Source: Zelopaecilomyces penicillatus (taxonomy: Eukaryota > Ascomycota > Sordariomycetes > Hypocreales > Pseudodiploosporaceae). From it: a stretch of 64,000 nucleotides of DNA. The notes under the pieces are model-generated. The model saw only the letters and a list, made by a program, of their open reading frames with translations, was not told the origin of the DNA and ran no database searches. The stretch spans positions 5,952,001 through 6,016,000 of the forward strand of contig VCCP01000001.1 of the NCBI GenBank assembly GCA_005765155.1, written 5' to 3'. Position 1 is the first letter of the stretch, and the number at the start of each line of letters is the position of its first letter. Positions 12,332 to 22,261 of this stretch are shown here, one piece after another. A program made the position numbers and the translations under genes.

Positions 12332-13911
12332 AAATTTGATGCGATTGTGTACGAGAAAGGGGTGTCTAAAAGTGTCTACCAGATGGGGCTCGAACAACAA
12401 TAGCAGCGTCTCCATAGCGATTTTTCTCGTTATTATTCTTTCTTACTATTTCAGGATATGTTTGTGACTCTAGGGGGTGGGGGGCTTTGGAAAAGGATCT
12501 TTTCAAAGAGGAGGAAAATGTCATGATCAATCTTTTCTTCGAAAGGGGAGGCTGTGGATGAAGTGGTTCTGGGTAGGGCAAAGCCTATGTCTGGGATGAG
12601 GAATGAGGCAGAGAAGCGAAATGAATAGGCAGCGACATAGATGCAGCCTGAAAGTGGTAATTGCATGAAGATATTTGCTCTACTTGGCTTTGCCGTATAC
12701 CATTAATCTTGTGATATATATGTGTGTGTGTGTCTGACGAGAATTTGGCTAGGAATAGGTATGCTGCTTCCCTTTCCAGATCCAGGCGTGCCTCGGCTAT
12801 CAATCCTGCCTTTTTACTCTAGCCTGTCGTTTCCCTTTCATGCCTGCTTATACCCAGGTCTCTATAGACGAGTTACTGCCAGTCTTGCCATTAAAGAACG
12901 ATGCCTACCTAACAGAAAAGGGGGGGCGAGAGCTTTGGTGTACGCGATTGGACAGAAGTAATAACGAACACGTATAAAGATACATACATACGAAGTAGGC
13001 AGCTACAGGATCTAGCATACACGACTTGGTCTGCATGGATTTACGTAGTAACGGATTTGCTCCGAAGTTCCCTGCGACTGTAGCGACTGCGCCCATCGCC
13101 AGCGTCTGTCTGCCCGCCCAAAGAAACAAAAACACAAAAAGCCTCTCCAGCTCTCATGTACATGCATGTCGCAGCTTTATGCACCTGCTACTACTACCTT
13201 TGCCTTGTCCGCTCGCCACCCTCCTCTTTTCTATGATGTTTTTCTTTTTTTACTCTATTCATCCCCATCCTCCTTGGGTCTTTTTTCTTTCTTTTTTTCG
13301 TTGGCCCGATGGATTGGGACTCGGGAACGACAGGAGGGGAGGGCGGCCTGGCGCCAATCTTCTGTGAGATAAAAAAAAAAGAAAAAAAGAAAAAGGCCCA
13401 GCGAGAAAGAGAGAGAGAGAGTCCCAAGACAATCAGGCGGGAGGGAGAGAGAGGGCAAGACACACACATACACCAGCATCAGCACCAGCTGCAGATGGGG
13501 CAAGAAACAGAGGGAGGGAGAGGGGTTGCAGTTTGGTGATTCAGTTGAAGAAGAAACGAAAAAGGAGGGTTTCTCCCCTACTTACACGCGCATACCGATA
13601 TAGTGTACGGTGCATAACACGCGCACACACGCGCACACTGAATGCAGTTAAAAAACGAAAAGAAAAAAAAAGCAAGTAACAAGGGTAAAGAATAGACGAG
13701 ACATATTTCGGACAATAACCTGAAAGGAAGATAGAAGAAGAAAGGAGGGTACACGGGCATCCCGGACTTTCTGCACCCCAAATATTCCTGTTGATGTTCT
13801 CGTTGTCTAGCCTGGGGGATGTGAGGAGTGTGAGTGAGACCTCAAGAAACATACATCCCTTGTATGCCTCATTCCATTATTAGCAACCACAGGTGCTCCG
13901 TTAAAAAGAAA
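12332..13911. other. Intergenic region between VPS10 and the transposon
   Basis: Contains the VPS10 3' UTR, a short GT repeat near 12720-12732, and long pyrimidine/purine stretches (13240-13470) including GA-rich simple sequence. No gene could be supported. Confidence 0.6.
13904..13911 (+). repeat. Left target-site duplication, AAAAGAAA
   Basis: Eight bases immediately outside the left inverted repeat, identical and in the same orientation to 16665-16672. An 8-10 base duplication is what Mutator-like elements produce on insertion. The sequence is A-rich, so the exact length could be off by a base. Confidence 0.85.
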
Positions 13912-13969
13912 GAGTATTGCTATTCGCACATTACTTTTTTGCTATTCGCACATTAGTGGCCTGTGCACA
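13912..13969 (+). repeat. Left terminal inverted repeat of the MULE (58 bp)
   Basis: Matches the reverse complement of 16607-16664 at every base. It contains the 17-base motif TTGCTATTCGCACATTA twice in direct orientation (13917-13933 and 13939-13955, a 22-base period) and ends inward in the self-complementary octamer TGTGCACA. These are candidate transposase-binding sites; that role is inference. Confidence 0.95.
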
Positions 13970-14163
13970 CTCCACCGTACACCCCTCCACTGACTTTGCC
14001 ACACCCTCACATACAAATTACAGTGTATCAGGCTGGAATTTTTTGTAAGCTGCCGTCAATGCAACAGCGATTTAATTCCTCAATTGAACTAGCTAGCCAC
14101 ACTATATAAGGCCGGCCTAATTCCTTCAAATCCGCACTCTTCTTCAAAGTGTTACACTTCAAG

Positions 14164-16425
14164 TCACGTGCTTGGCTGTGCAGCGTGATCTGAACTTCCT
14201 GTCCCCGGCGCCTCCGGCGCCTCCGGCGTAGAAGCCGGCGTAGCCTCTTGTCCTACTTGAAGTCGCCGTCGCTTATTAATTGGGTTATTGCTTGACCGAT
14301 CAGTAGACAGAGCCTGACTTGAGGCTTCCTCGATCTCGTATCCTGAAGGCTCTCTGCGAATGCTGGCGTTGAGTCTCCGTGAAGCCGGCTGGCTTGCACG
14401 GGGCAAGCGGGCGCGCCCGCGCCCGCGCCCGCGCGCGCTCTGTGTGGCCGGAATAGCTTCACTTTCCTCTGTGCCTTGTGTGCTAAGCTCGGGTGGTATC
14501 GGCAGCTTCTTATTTATCGCAAGGCGCGGGCGGCCACGGAGGTTTTCGACAACATCAGGATCACGGATTCGAAGCAGTGGTTCTTCCAAATCCTAGTGGT
14601 TGAATTAGCTAGGATCTTCTATAGTAAACAGGGCTCTCTTTACTAATGGCTTTTCAAGCCACCAACGAGGATGAATATCCTCCTTGCAGAGTGACTCCGT
14701 AGCCTCTAGCTTCCATAGAATAAGATGCGCACAGGGGAGCCCATACTGCTGTGTGAAGCGATTACTGCAAGGTTTGAGTGGCACAGCTTCACGGGTTGGT
14801 GACGGAATCGCGGCTAGGGCTAGCCGATGTTGCTTGTTGACTAAATCAACGGCTGTGTATGTAACAGCGGTGGTCACGTTACCAAGCCAAGCCTGCCCAA
14901 GGAATTGAAGCCGTTGGCGCGTCTGCATTATAGCGGCCTTTTCGATGTATGTACGCTCTTTTCGTTGTACCATTTGCTGTGCTGAATTGAAGAGGAAATA
15001 AAGATCTGTATGCCCGCTAATTAGATAGGATTTTAGATCTTTGTGTGCTGTTTCGGTGGGGCTGTTAACTCGTTGACCAAAGTTACGGTATTCATCAAGA
15101 TAACACTTTACCCACTGCCTGCACCAAGGCATATATTCCTTCGAAATATATGTCAAGATGTGATTTTGGTGGCCACTGTATGTGGCCTTCATCTTTCGCC
15201 ATGCCTCAAAGAAATCAGCTTCCTGTGGTGCATAGATAACAGCCTGCCAAGCTTCAAACATAGTATCTCGGCTATAGTCATTAGGGCTAGGGCTGGGGGC
15301 CACACCGGCCTCGGCAAGCTGCTGCTCTGCCTCTCGCGCAGCCAAATTATCATCAATTTCCTCAGTCTCGACATCTTCAACACTGTTAGGAGCTGTAGGG
15401 GTATTCGGGTCTCTCCAGCGTAATCGAATCTTTGACTTTATATTAGCGTTTATATGGTAAACACAAAGCTGTTGTTGTGAGTCTGGGAAAGTCAGATCCA
15501 AAGCTCTCTTTAAAGCCATTTCCTTATCGGTGATAATCACGTGTGGCGCGCGGATACCAAGCTGGCTGCGGAAATCATGAAGCTGCTCACAGAGCCATTG
15601 AAATCCGATCTCTTTCTCTGTATTGATAAGGCCAAAGGCGAAATTTGCAAGGGATTTCTGATCAGTGACACCAGTGACCTGAAAAAGGTAGAGTTTAAAG
15701 CGATTAGTCTTGTATGTATTGTCCATGCCAAGAACCTCAGGAAAACGCTTCCACATGACTTCACACCACGGAAAAGTCCACAAAACAGCCTCAAGCTTGT
15801 TATCGGGAGAGAACTTCGTATGATGCCGTAAGCCGCCCTTCTCAAGGGCCTTGATAAAGGCTTGTGTTGCTGTGAGGCCTCCAAGGCTAGCGGCACGAAG
15901 CTTCTGACGGTCGTTATAGATGTCCTTTTGAATGAAAAAGCTAGCTTCTGTAGGGCTTGAAGACTTTAGGATGTTGTGCATCTCGCGGGCAGCTAGGCCA
16001 CGGTTTTCGATGAGTGTACCCTGAAGCATCTGCTGTGACTCTGTGCGGCGACGTAGTATAGGATGCGCAGAGGCATCTAGTGACGGCGGGTGGTTGTGTT
16101 CACTTTCTATCACATGAAAAGTCCACTTCTAGTTTGACTTTAGCGTAGCTGAAGCAGTGATCTTGAACTTGCAATCCAATTGCCTGGTAGAAGCCTGTCG
16201 AAGCCCCAGGCTAGTGGAAGCTCTTGCCCCAGCCCTGTCGCACACAAGAGTATAGGAAGATGGGGTCTTGATACCATCGCCGTTGAAGTCGCGAGGGTTG
16301 CATGATGATTTCTTCACTAAAGCTGCGCCGTTATTGCGATGAAAATTCTGAAGGAATTCGTAAAGCTCAGCGAAGGATGCGTACATCGCTGACGGCAGCG
16401 TTAGGGGCGGAAATGAGGCAGCCAT
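14164..16425 (-). pseudogene. MULE transposase, interrupted by one amber codon
   Basis: Minus-strand gene starting at ATG 16425. The frame 16129-16425 encodes a FAR1-like zinc-binding N-terminus and stops at TAG (16129-16131). The same frame resumes at once (WTFHVIESEHNHPPS) and completes the expected C-x(n)-HNH pattern, so the stop lies inside a domain. The DDE core follows: Asp in GMDNTYKTNR, Asp in HVIITDKEMAL, the C/H motif CVYHIN and Glu in SPTETAHKDL. A further TAA and TAG near 14594-14607 fall within a likely 51-base intron (14593-14643; GTAAAG donor, GCTAAT branch, CACTAG acceptor) whose removal joins WWLEKPL to DLEEPLLRIRDP in frame. The C-terminal tail is basic and disordered (KRRRLQ, RGRGRGR). 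Total length would be about 736 codons. It would be functional only if the amber codon is read through or is a sequence error. Confidence 0.85.
14593..14643 (-). other. Predicted 51-nt intron in the MULE transposase
   Basis: On the minus strand the stretch begins GTAAAG and ends GCTAATTCAACCACTAG, matching fungal donor, branch and acceptor consensus. It is a multiple of three and contains the only two stop codons (TAA 14605-14607 and TAG 14593-14595) between the core and the GRP-containing tail. It is close to the minimum fungal intron length. Confidence 0.65.
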
Positions 16426-16606
16426 GTTGTTGAAGTGTTGAGGGAGGTAAAGGTGTGATGTTGCAAGTTGAATGCGAAGGTGGAATTATAACGAGGTTGT
16501 TGCAGGGCTGCACGTGACTTTTGCGGCATCCTTTAAAGTGCCAGCCTTACACAGCCAAATTTGGGTGTGCAGGCCTGGGATAGAGGGGTGTGCGCAGAAA
16601 ATAAGC

Positions 16607-16664
16607 TGTGCACAGGCCACTAATGTGCGAATAGCAAAAAAGTAATGTGCGAATAGCAATACTC
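16607..16664 (-). repeat. Right terminal inverted repeat of the MULE (58 bp)
   Basis: Exact reverse complement of 13912-13969, with the same two 17-base direct motifs and the inner TGTGCACA palindrome. It lies 181 bases upstream of the transposase start codon, so it probably overlaps the element's promoter. Confidence 0.95.
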
Positions 16665-16672
16665 AAAAGAAA
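16665..16672 (+). repeat. Right target-site duplication, AAAAGAAA
   Basis: Identical to 13904-13911 on the left side of the element. The first base beyond it (T) no longer matches the left flank. Confidence 0.85.
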
Positions 16673-17831
16673 TGTAGCTGTTCAGTACATGTACTAATTC
16701 CTTCCTACCCAGCTTCCCAGTCTATGGGTATGTAATCAAGAGAAATATGCTTTTCGGTCTACCCTCTTTCTCAACTTAACAGACCATTTTCAGGCAAAGG
16801 ACCTAAGGGGCGAGCACAGTCGATGCAGCAAAGTGGCAAATACGCAAGTGGAATGATGCATTGGATACGTAGCCCGGTTTATTACTGCGTGCAGATGCCT
16901 GCAAGATATTGGGAATGTGTCAATGCGCTTCGCGCGCTGCACCTCGAATCATCAATGCCCTACTCGTCCGTCGTAGTCCTCGAATTAATATACCCGCCAT
17001 GGCGCCGCTCCGCGATTTTCGGCCGGGCCCAGTGCCTTGTTTTTCAGCGGGCATATCCAACAGACATGCATATGCATTCTCCTGTAGGTAATTGGCCTGT
17101 AGTAGCCCATATTGGAGCAGCAGATGTAGCCCCAGTCTCAACTATGGAATACACCCTCTACAGCACGCATTGCCTGAAGTGAAACACCTCATGGCAATGT
17201 AAAGATTCAGCACAAAAGGTAGCAAACACCCGGATACGAATGCAGAAATCTGTCATCAATTGGTGATTCCTTCAGTGGCATCTGAGTGCCCTCGAATATG
17301 GTCTAGAGCTTCCATCAACAACAAAGTCCCCAGCCCTAAATAACAGGCGGCGCGGATGGGTTTCTCTAACTATCTCGTGACCCCCCTCCCCAACAACGTT
17401 ACGCGTGAGCGTAAAATTATCCATACTAGACAATGAGTGAATGACCATGATATCCCGAAGCATTCGGGGGACGAAACATAAATTCCAAGTAAAACGGCTC
17501 CTCAAAACTCCCCCGGTGGTATTTTGTTCTTCCGTAGCAAAACCCCAACTTCATCAGCCAAAGGGTGAAGCAAGTAAATCGTAAATGATTACATGAGTAA
17601 TAAAAGACATATAGGGTATATAATAAAACAGCAACAAACAGGTAATCATGTCGTAAGTAATGGGCGTGTAAGGCTCGGCGAAGTAAACATGTGTGAATGC
17701 CAAACCTTCAAAACAAAACATCAAGTCGTTTTCCTGGTTCGTGGCAAAATGAAAGGACGGCGTCGACAAAATAGCCAGCGCCAAACGAATTTAGGTGATA
17801 GATAGGTACGGTAGAAACGGACATGGTTCCG
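16673..17831. other. Intergenic region right of the transposon
   Basis: Runs from the transposon flank to the stop codon of the next minus-strand gene, whose 3' UTR it should contain. The left part is moderately GC-rich; the right end (17580-17660) is AT-rich. Short open frames here show no family features. Confidence 0.55.
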
Positions 17832-20800
17832 TTACCGACGAACTCGGTTCCAGAAACGCTTCACCATTCCCGATTCGTAGTCGAAATTTTCCTGATCCAG
17901 TGCAGCCAATTGTCTTTCGATGCTGTCCTTGGAGTTTCTCTCTCGGGAAGTATAAGCACGGGGTGAAAGAGGTTCATCTCGTCCGTGAGACCTTCGGCCA
18001 GTTTTGGCCCTTTGCCACCCATAAATATCCTGTTCATCTGCCCGGAGATCAGGTCGTGTCAGGGTCATACGCAAGGTCATTTCCCTTGAGGAAACTGGAG
18101 CTTGGGCGTAGTCAATCCTGGATGCTGTGTTCGAGTCTTTGCTTGCTCGAGTGGGTCGCATGAGGGATGGTTTTTCCATGCTCACAGGTGTCCTCGGAGA
18201 ATCCGGTTCATTAGTTGAGGCTGCATCACTACACATTGATGCTTTTTCGTCATCCATGCTTGTATGAAGCTTTGCCAGGTCGGTCAGAGGCTCAGGTCGG
18301 GCACCTAAACGTTTATGAATGGAATCATCCTTGGTTTGTACTTCATCGATGGATGGGAAGCCGAACTCGACAGCCTCATCAAATTTGTGTGCAGAAGCAA
18401 GATATACGCGTAGCTTCATCCGAGCTTCAGGATCCTGATAATGTGATGCCGCAGCGTCTGTTGAATTGGGTGCATCGGGTATTGGTACTTTATTCGGAGA
18501 CATCAGTGAGAGTGCGCGCGATCTTCTCCGAACATGACCAGGTGGAGGGTTTGAGAGGGACGCCATGGATGAGGCGCTCAATGTGGACGGCGATGATGCA
18601 TCTTTGGTTCCGGGTCGACTAGTAGAGCCAGCCCCTCGACCAAAGTTCAGCTTGGAAATAGACAGGTGGCGACGGAAGCGGCCCTTTTTTCGGGCGGCAA
18701 CGTCGGCACGTAGACCAAACTGTTCTTCATCAAAACAAAGACGCAAATCCAAGTCATCATCTTGCTCGAGCCATCGGAGGCTGTCGTACATTGGATCGGC
18801 AGCTATCTGGTGTTCAGAGGTCATAGAGGCCTGATTGCGCACTAGTGGGTGCATCATGTGGATTTGTTGTTTGGGAGAAGCGGACTCGTTTAGTGCCAAC
18901 TCAAGTCTGGGGACCTTAGATTGACGTTTGCCCACTTTCAGGAATGCCTCGTCAGCGGCATCCAGAATGACGCTCTGATGGCGGCGGGAGCTTGTAAGTG
19001 GCCGGCAATGGCCCTCTGGTTGCCACGCGAATGTCTGAGCAGCAGGAGCAAAGCTCCAGAGATGGTCCGACGTTGATTTGGATTTAGGCCGGTGTCGCTG
19101 CGCAGTGTTCATAGAGTCCGAAGGAAGCCTATTTTGGAAAGGAGGCCGATTGTTATCGTCTCGAGGTGAAGAGGACGATGAGGGCTTGGTCGACGAGAAA
19201 TCGAGGGTGCTCTCCGTGGCAGGGCGAGAGTCAAGTGAGTAAGCAGTGTCATGCGCGAAACGCAGACGCTCGAATGTAGAGAAATGCTAATTGAGAAGAG
19301 AAGACGGGCTATTAGTAACTGCGTAGATGCAAAGCTGGAAGCAGTGAAGATAAGGAAGGAAGCAACTCTGAAGGGCAGGTTGGTCTCTCAGGTGATCAAG
19401 TGCAAGAAGGGGCAGTGATTGTCAGGGCAGGGGCGATGTATGTATATACATATGAGCAAGTACACATGGAGAGCTTGACAAGAATAACGGGGCGCTCTGT
19501 AAGATACGATGAATGCAATATTGTGCTGTACCTAGCAGTTACCCAGCAGGGAAAGACAAGGTGAAGGCAACCTGGCAAGGTGTGTGATGGTTGTGCTCGT
19601 GCTCGGAATGGAATGGCAATGTCTCAACTTGAGTAGAGAACACCGATGGGTGACCGCAGGCAAAACTAGCCTCGGAACTTCTCGTACGTTGTTGGTCCCT
19701 GATTGTCGGTACCTGTACACACTTGTGCTGGCACGTCGGGAGCAAGATGAGGTGCAGGGCGCCTCTGTATTAATTAGATGCAGGGCAGGCCCTTGGGGGC
19801 TGACCTGCCCGAACAGCCACAATAGACTTGCTAATGAGTGCCAAGCATCATGTCCACTGAGCCGTGTACGCATACGAAAGCTTCCGTATTGCCCCTCCCA
19901 CGGCTGAGGGGAGGCACGGGAGACTAGTGGAAGTTGGCGCAACTTGGGAGCACGGCTTAGAAATAGGGTGGTGGAAACGTTTGAAGCAGTAGACTGCCAG
20001 TGGCTGACGATGCATGCAGGCCCAGGTACATGTATAGGTACAGTGGTGTGCGAAGTGTTGGTCGGCCGTTCATCAATCAATCAAACAATCTATCCATCCG
20101 TGATATGGGAGTGGAGCGAAAGCAGTAATTGGATAGATATTGTGGGCGCCGGAGCTCGGAAGGTGATGGACTGATATGAATAGGGATAAGCCTGCATGGA
20201 CAAGTCTTGACAACGATGGGACGATGATGAGATGAAACCGTAGGGCCAGCCCCAGGTCCAACAGTGGCCTTATGAAATCCATCATTCACCCAAGCTGACA
20301 GGATGCCCATCACATTACTGCTGTTTGCATTGAATGTGGTACTTGCCACACTCAGGTACCTGACAGCCCATTTCGCGTTACATGGACGGTTTGTGCAAAT
20401 TGCTGTGAAAATGCCTATGCAGGGCCATGGCCAAGGCTATTGGACGCCATTTGCAAAGCATACCCGCCTAGGGAGATAGCCGCCCAGGCTCGGGTTATTA
20501 GATCAACAGCAGTTTTGCCAACGCGCGGGGACGACATAGCGCTAAGACGGCCATTGGCTAAACTTGGCAGAAGCAAAGCTGGTACTAGTAATGCCAGGAT
20601 GAGAAGGGCTTCAAAAGCAACAGAAAAAAGTAACGACGGTCGGGGGCAAACACTTGCCACTGGTGGGTATAATGATGGGTCGCTAGAGTCGCTAGAGATT
20701 TCCGCCAGCGCCCGCCGTGCATTGCATTTGCATTTGCATTGCGCTGTGCAAAAGTCTCCGGAGAACGAGGCGAGCGAAGGGAGAGGCGACTAAAGCGATT

Positions 20801-22193
20801 TTCTGAAGCTACCAGTGCCGTCTTGCGCTGCATAGAGTTGATGCAAGCCAGCACTGCTTGGTCTAAGCTGGACACACCAAAGAATGATGAGAGGGCGCCC
20901 GAGACATGCCAGATCCCCAGCGAGACTGCCTTGATCCTGTTCGGGGCCCAGACGTAGCCAGACGCAGGTACCAAGTTCAGGACCATCACTCCTGGCATGA
21001 CCGGCTCGGACATTGCATCCGAATGAAAATCTCCAAATGCTTGAGAGGAAGCCGCTTGCCAAACTCTTTCATGCACACAAAGTACAATATTGGGGGCAAT
21101 ACAGACGCTTTGATACAGCCTCGTGGCGTCCCATGGAGAAACGAGGCGCTGAGTCCGGTATGCCGCTTTGTGGCCGACAAGGCCAGTGGCTGCCATGGCA
21201 TACCTAGAGACGAACTAGCACCCGTGCGCAGATGGCTGTTTCTTTTTCTCCTCTGTGTTTTGCTTTTCGGCTCCAGTTTTTTTCTTTTTCTAAACCCGTT
21301 CATTTTGGTGTCAACGGGTCAGACAGAGAGACTCGTCACCTGCAAGTGCGTCTGTGTGTCCACCAATGTAATGTGCATCTGGTATGCACAAATGCAGATG
21401 TGGATATGCCAACAGTAGTGGTATGGTATTCAATGCAAGCCCAAAAAAAAAATTGCAAAAGGAAAGAAAAAAGAAAGTCTGAGAAGCAGTGCAAGGATAT
21501 GTTGAACCTAGAGGGAGAGAAGGATCAAACAAGGGTAGAATAGCAACGCAACAGTCACAATAGCAAAACACAGCACAGAAACTGCTGGCAACTTACCTTG
21601 CGTTGAATAGTTAGTGGCAGAGCCTCAAACTCTTCCTTGGTCATTGACAAAGATAAAGCCGTCAGTCCATTCTCGAGTGGCGGCCACGGCCCGTCGGACG
21701 AGGCACGCTGGATGGGGCTCTGACTTTGGCTTGGGCTACCATGGCGGCGGTGCCAATAGTAACGCAGGTGGCTGCGTGAGGAGGCGGGCCGGCGCTCATC
21801 AGAGAAGATGTGATGATCAAGCAGCCGCAGACTTTGACGGTAGCGGCGGCGGTTCGGATTGCTGCTGCGCCGATGAAGGTTGCTGGAACTTGTGCTGGTG
21901 GTGTTGCTAGCGCCGACACTGTGATGCTGAGATTCCGGTTCCATATCTTCAGGTTTGGTTGGCGCTGATGGTGTTCTGTGTCCCCGCCGAGGTGGGAAAA
22001 GCTGGTTCTGGCCTAGGTTCTGGCAGGTATGCGGTTTCTGTTTCAGGAGCGAGAGCTGCCGTGGTTGCAGCGAATGGCGATGAGACACCGTTTTACTCGC
22101 TCCGGGGGAGTTCATGGACTTCCAAGCCGCGTCTTGGATGCTCGAGACGGTGGTTGCGGTGCTGGTGGCAGCCAAAGTGGCCCCAGTCGTCAT
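17832..22193 (-). CDS. Disordered 'mucin-like' fungal protein with a 2.3 kb intron
   Basis: Two minus-strand exons: 21597-22193 (ATG 22193) and 17832-19286. Together they give 683 residues. Exon 1 is Ser/Thr/Pro/Arg-rich and ends in a conserved-looking patch (LENGLTALSLSMTKEEFEALP, then TIQRK). Joining to exon 2 gives TIQRK-HFSTFERLRFAHDTA in phase 0, which reads as one continuous helix and strongly supports the join. Exon 2 is largely disordered with basic and phospho-site-like segments, a short ordered block (RMKLRVYLASAHKFDEAVEF) and a basic end (KRFWNRVRR). I recognise it only as a widespread Pezizomycotina protein often labelled mucin; no biochemical function can be assigned. The donor is GTAAGT and the acceptor CAATTAG. 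A transcript starting inside the intron could begin at ATG 19112. Confidence 0.78.
19287..21596 (-). other. Unusually long intron (2310 nt)
   Basis: Bounded by a strong GTAAGT donor (21591-21596) and a CTCAATTAG acceptor. It contains promoter-like intergenic sequence (for example GTACCTG and AGGTACATG stretches near 19710 and 20030) and several open frames of 100-200 codons in various frames, none with recognisable domains. It might hold an alternative promoter or a non-coding transcript. Confidence 0.65.
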
Positions 22194-22241
22194 AGTCGTA
22201 GTGTTAGGCGCTGCTGGCGTGGGGGAGTTTGTGCTGTGTAC

Positions 22242-22261
22242 GTGTGTGTGTGTGTGTGTGT
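22242..22261 (+). repeat. (GT)10 microsatellite
   Basis: Ten uninterrupted GT units just upstream of the start codon of the mucin-like gene, probably within its 5' UTR. Confidence 0.95.

Larger units (their letters stand above)
13912..16664 (-). mobile_element. Mutator-like (MULE, Hop-type) DNA transposon, structurally complete
   Basis: A 2753-base element bounded by perfect 58-base terminal inverted repeats and flanked by an identical 8-base direct duplication. It carries one gene on the minus strand, a MULE-type transposase with a recognisable DDE core. Identical repeats and an identical target duplication suggest a recent insertion. The transposase frame is broken by one amber codon, and a second block of stops is explained by a 51-base intron, so this copy may be non-autonomous or only marginally damaged. 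It sits between VPS10 and a disordered-protein gene and interrupts neither. Assignment to the fungal Hop-like branch of Mutator is by overall resemblance, not by alignment. Confidence 0.93.

Noticed and set aside
13916..13955. Two spaced identical 17-mers suggestive of a CRISPR-like array
   Set aside because: Only two units, a 5-base gap, and a mirrored copy at the other end; it is part of a transposon inverted repeat in a eukaryotic genome.
14185..14240. GGCGCCTCC repeat as a separate minisatellite
   Set aside because: It is coding repeat sequence (Glu-Ala-Pro units) in the transposase tail and not an independent element.
19532..20080. 182-codon open frame on the minus strand inside the large intron
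   Set aside because: Composition is promoter-like and there is no family resemblance.
20585..21196. 203-codon open frame on the minus strand inside the large intron
   Set aside because: No domain, codon pattern or signal-peptide evidence; overlapping open frames of similar length occur on the other strand.
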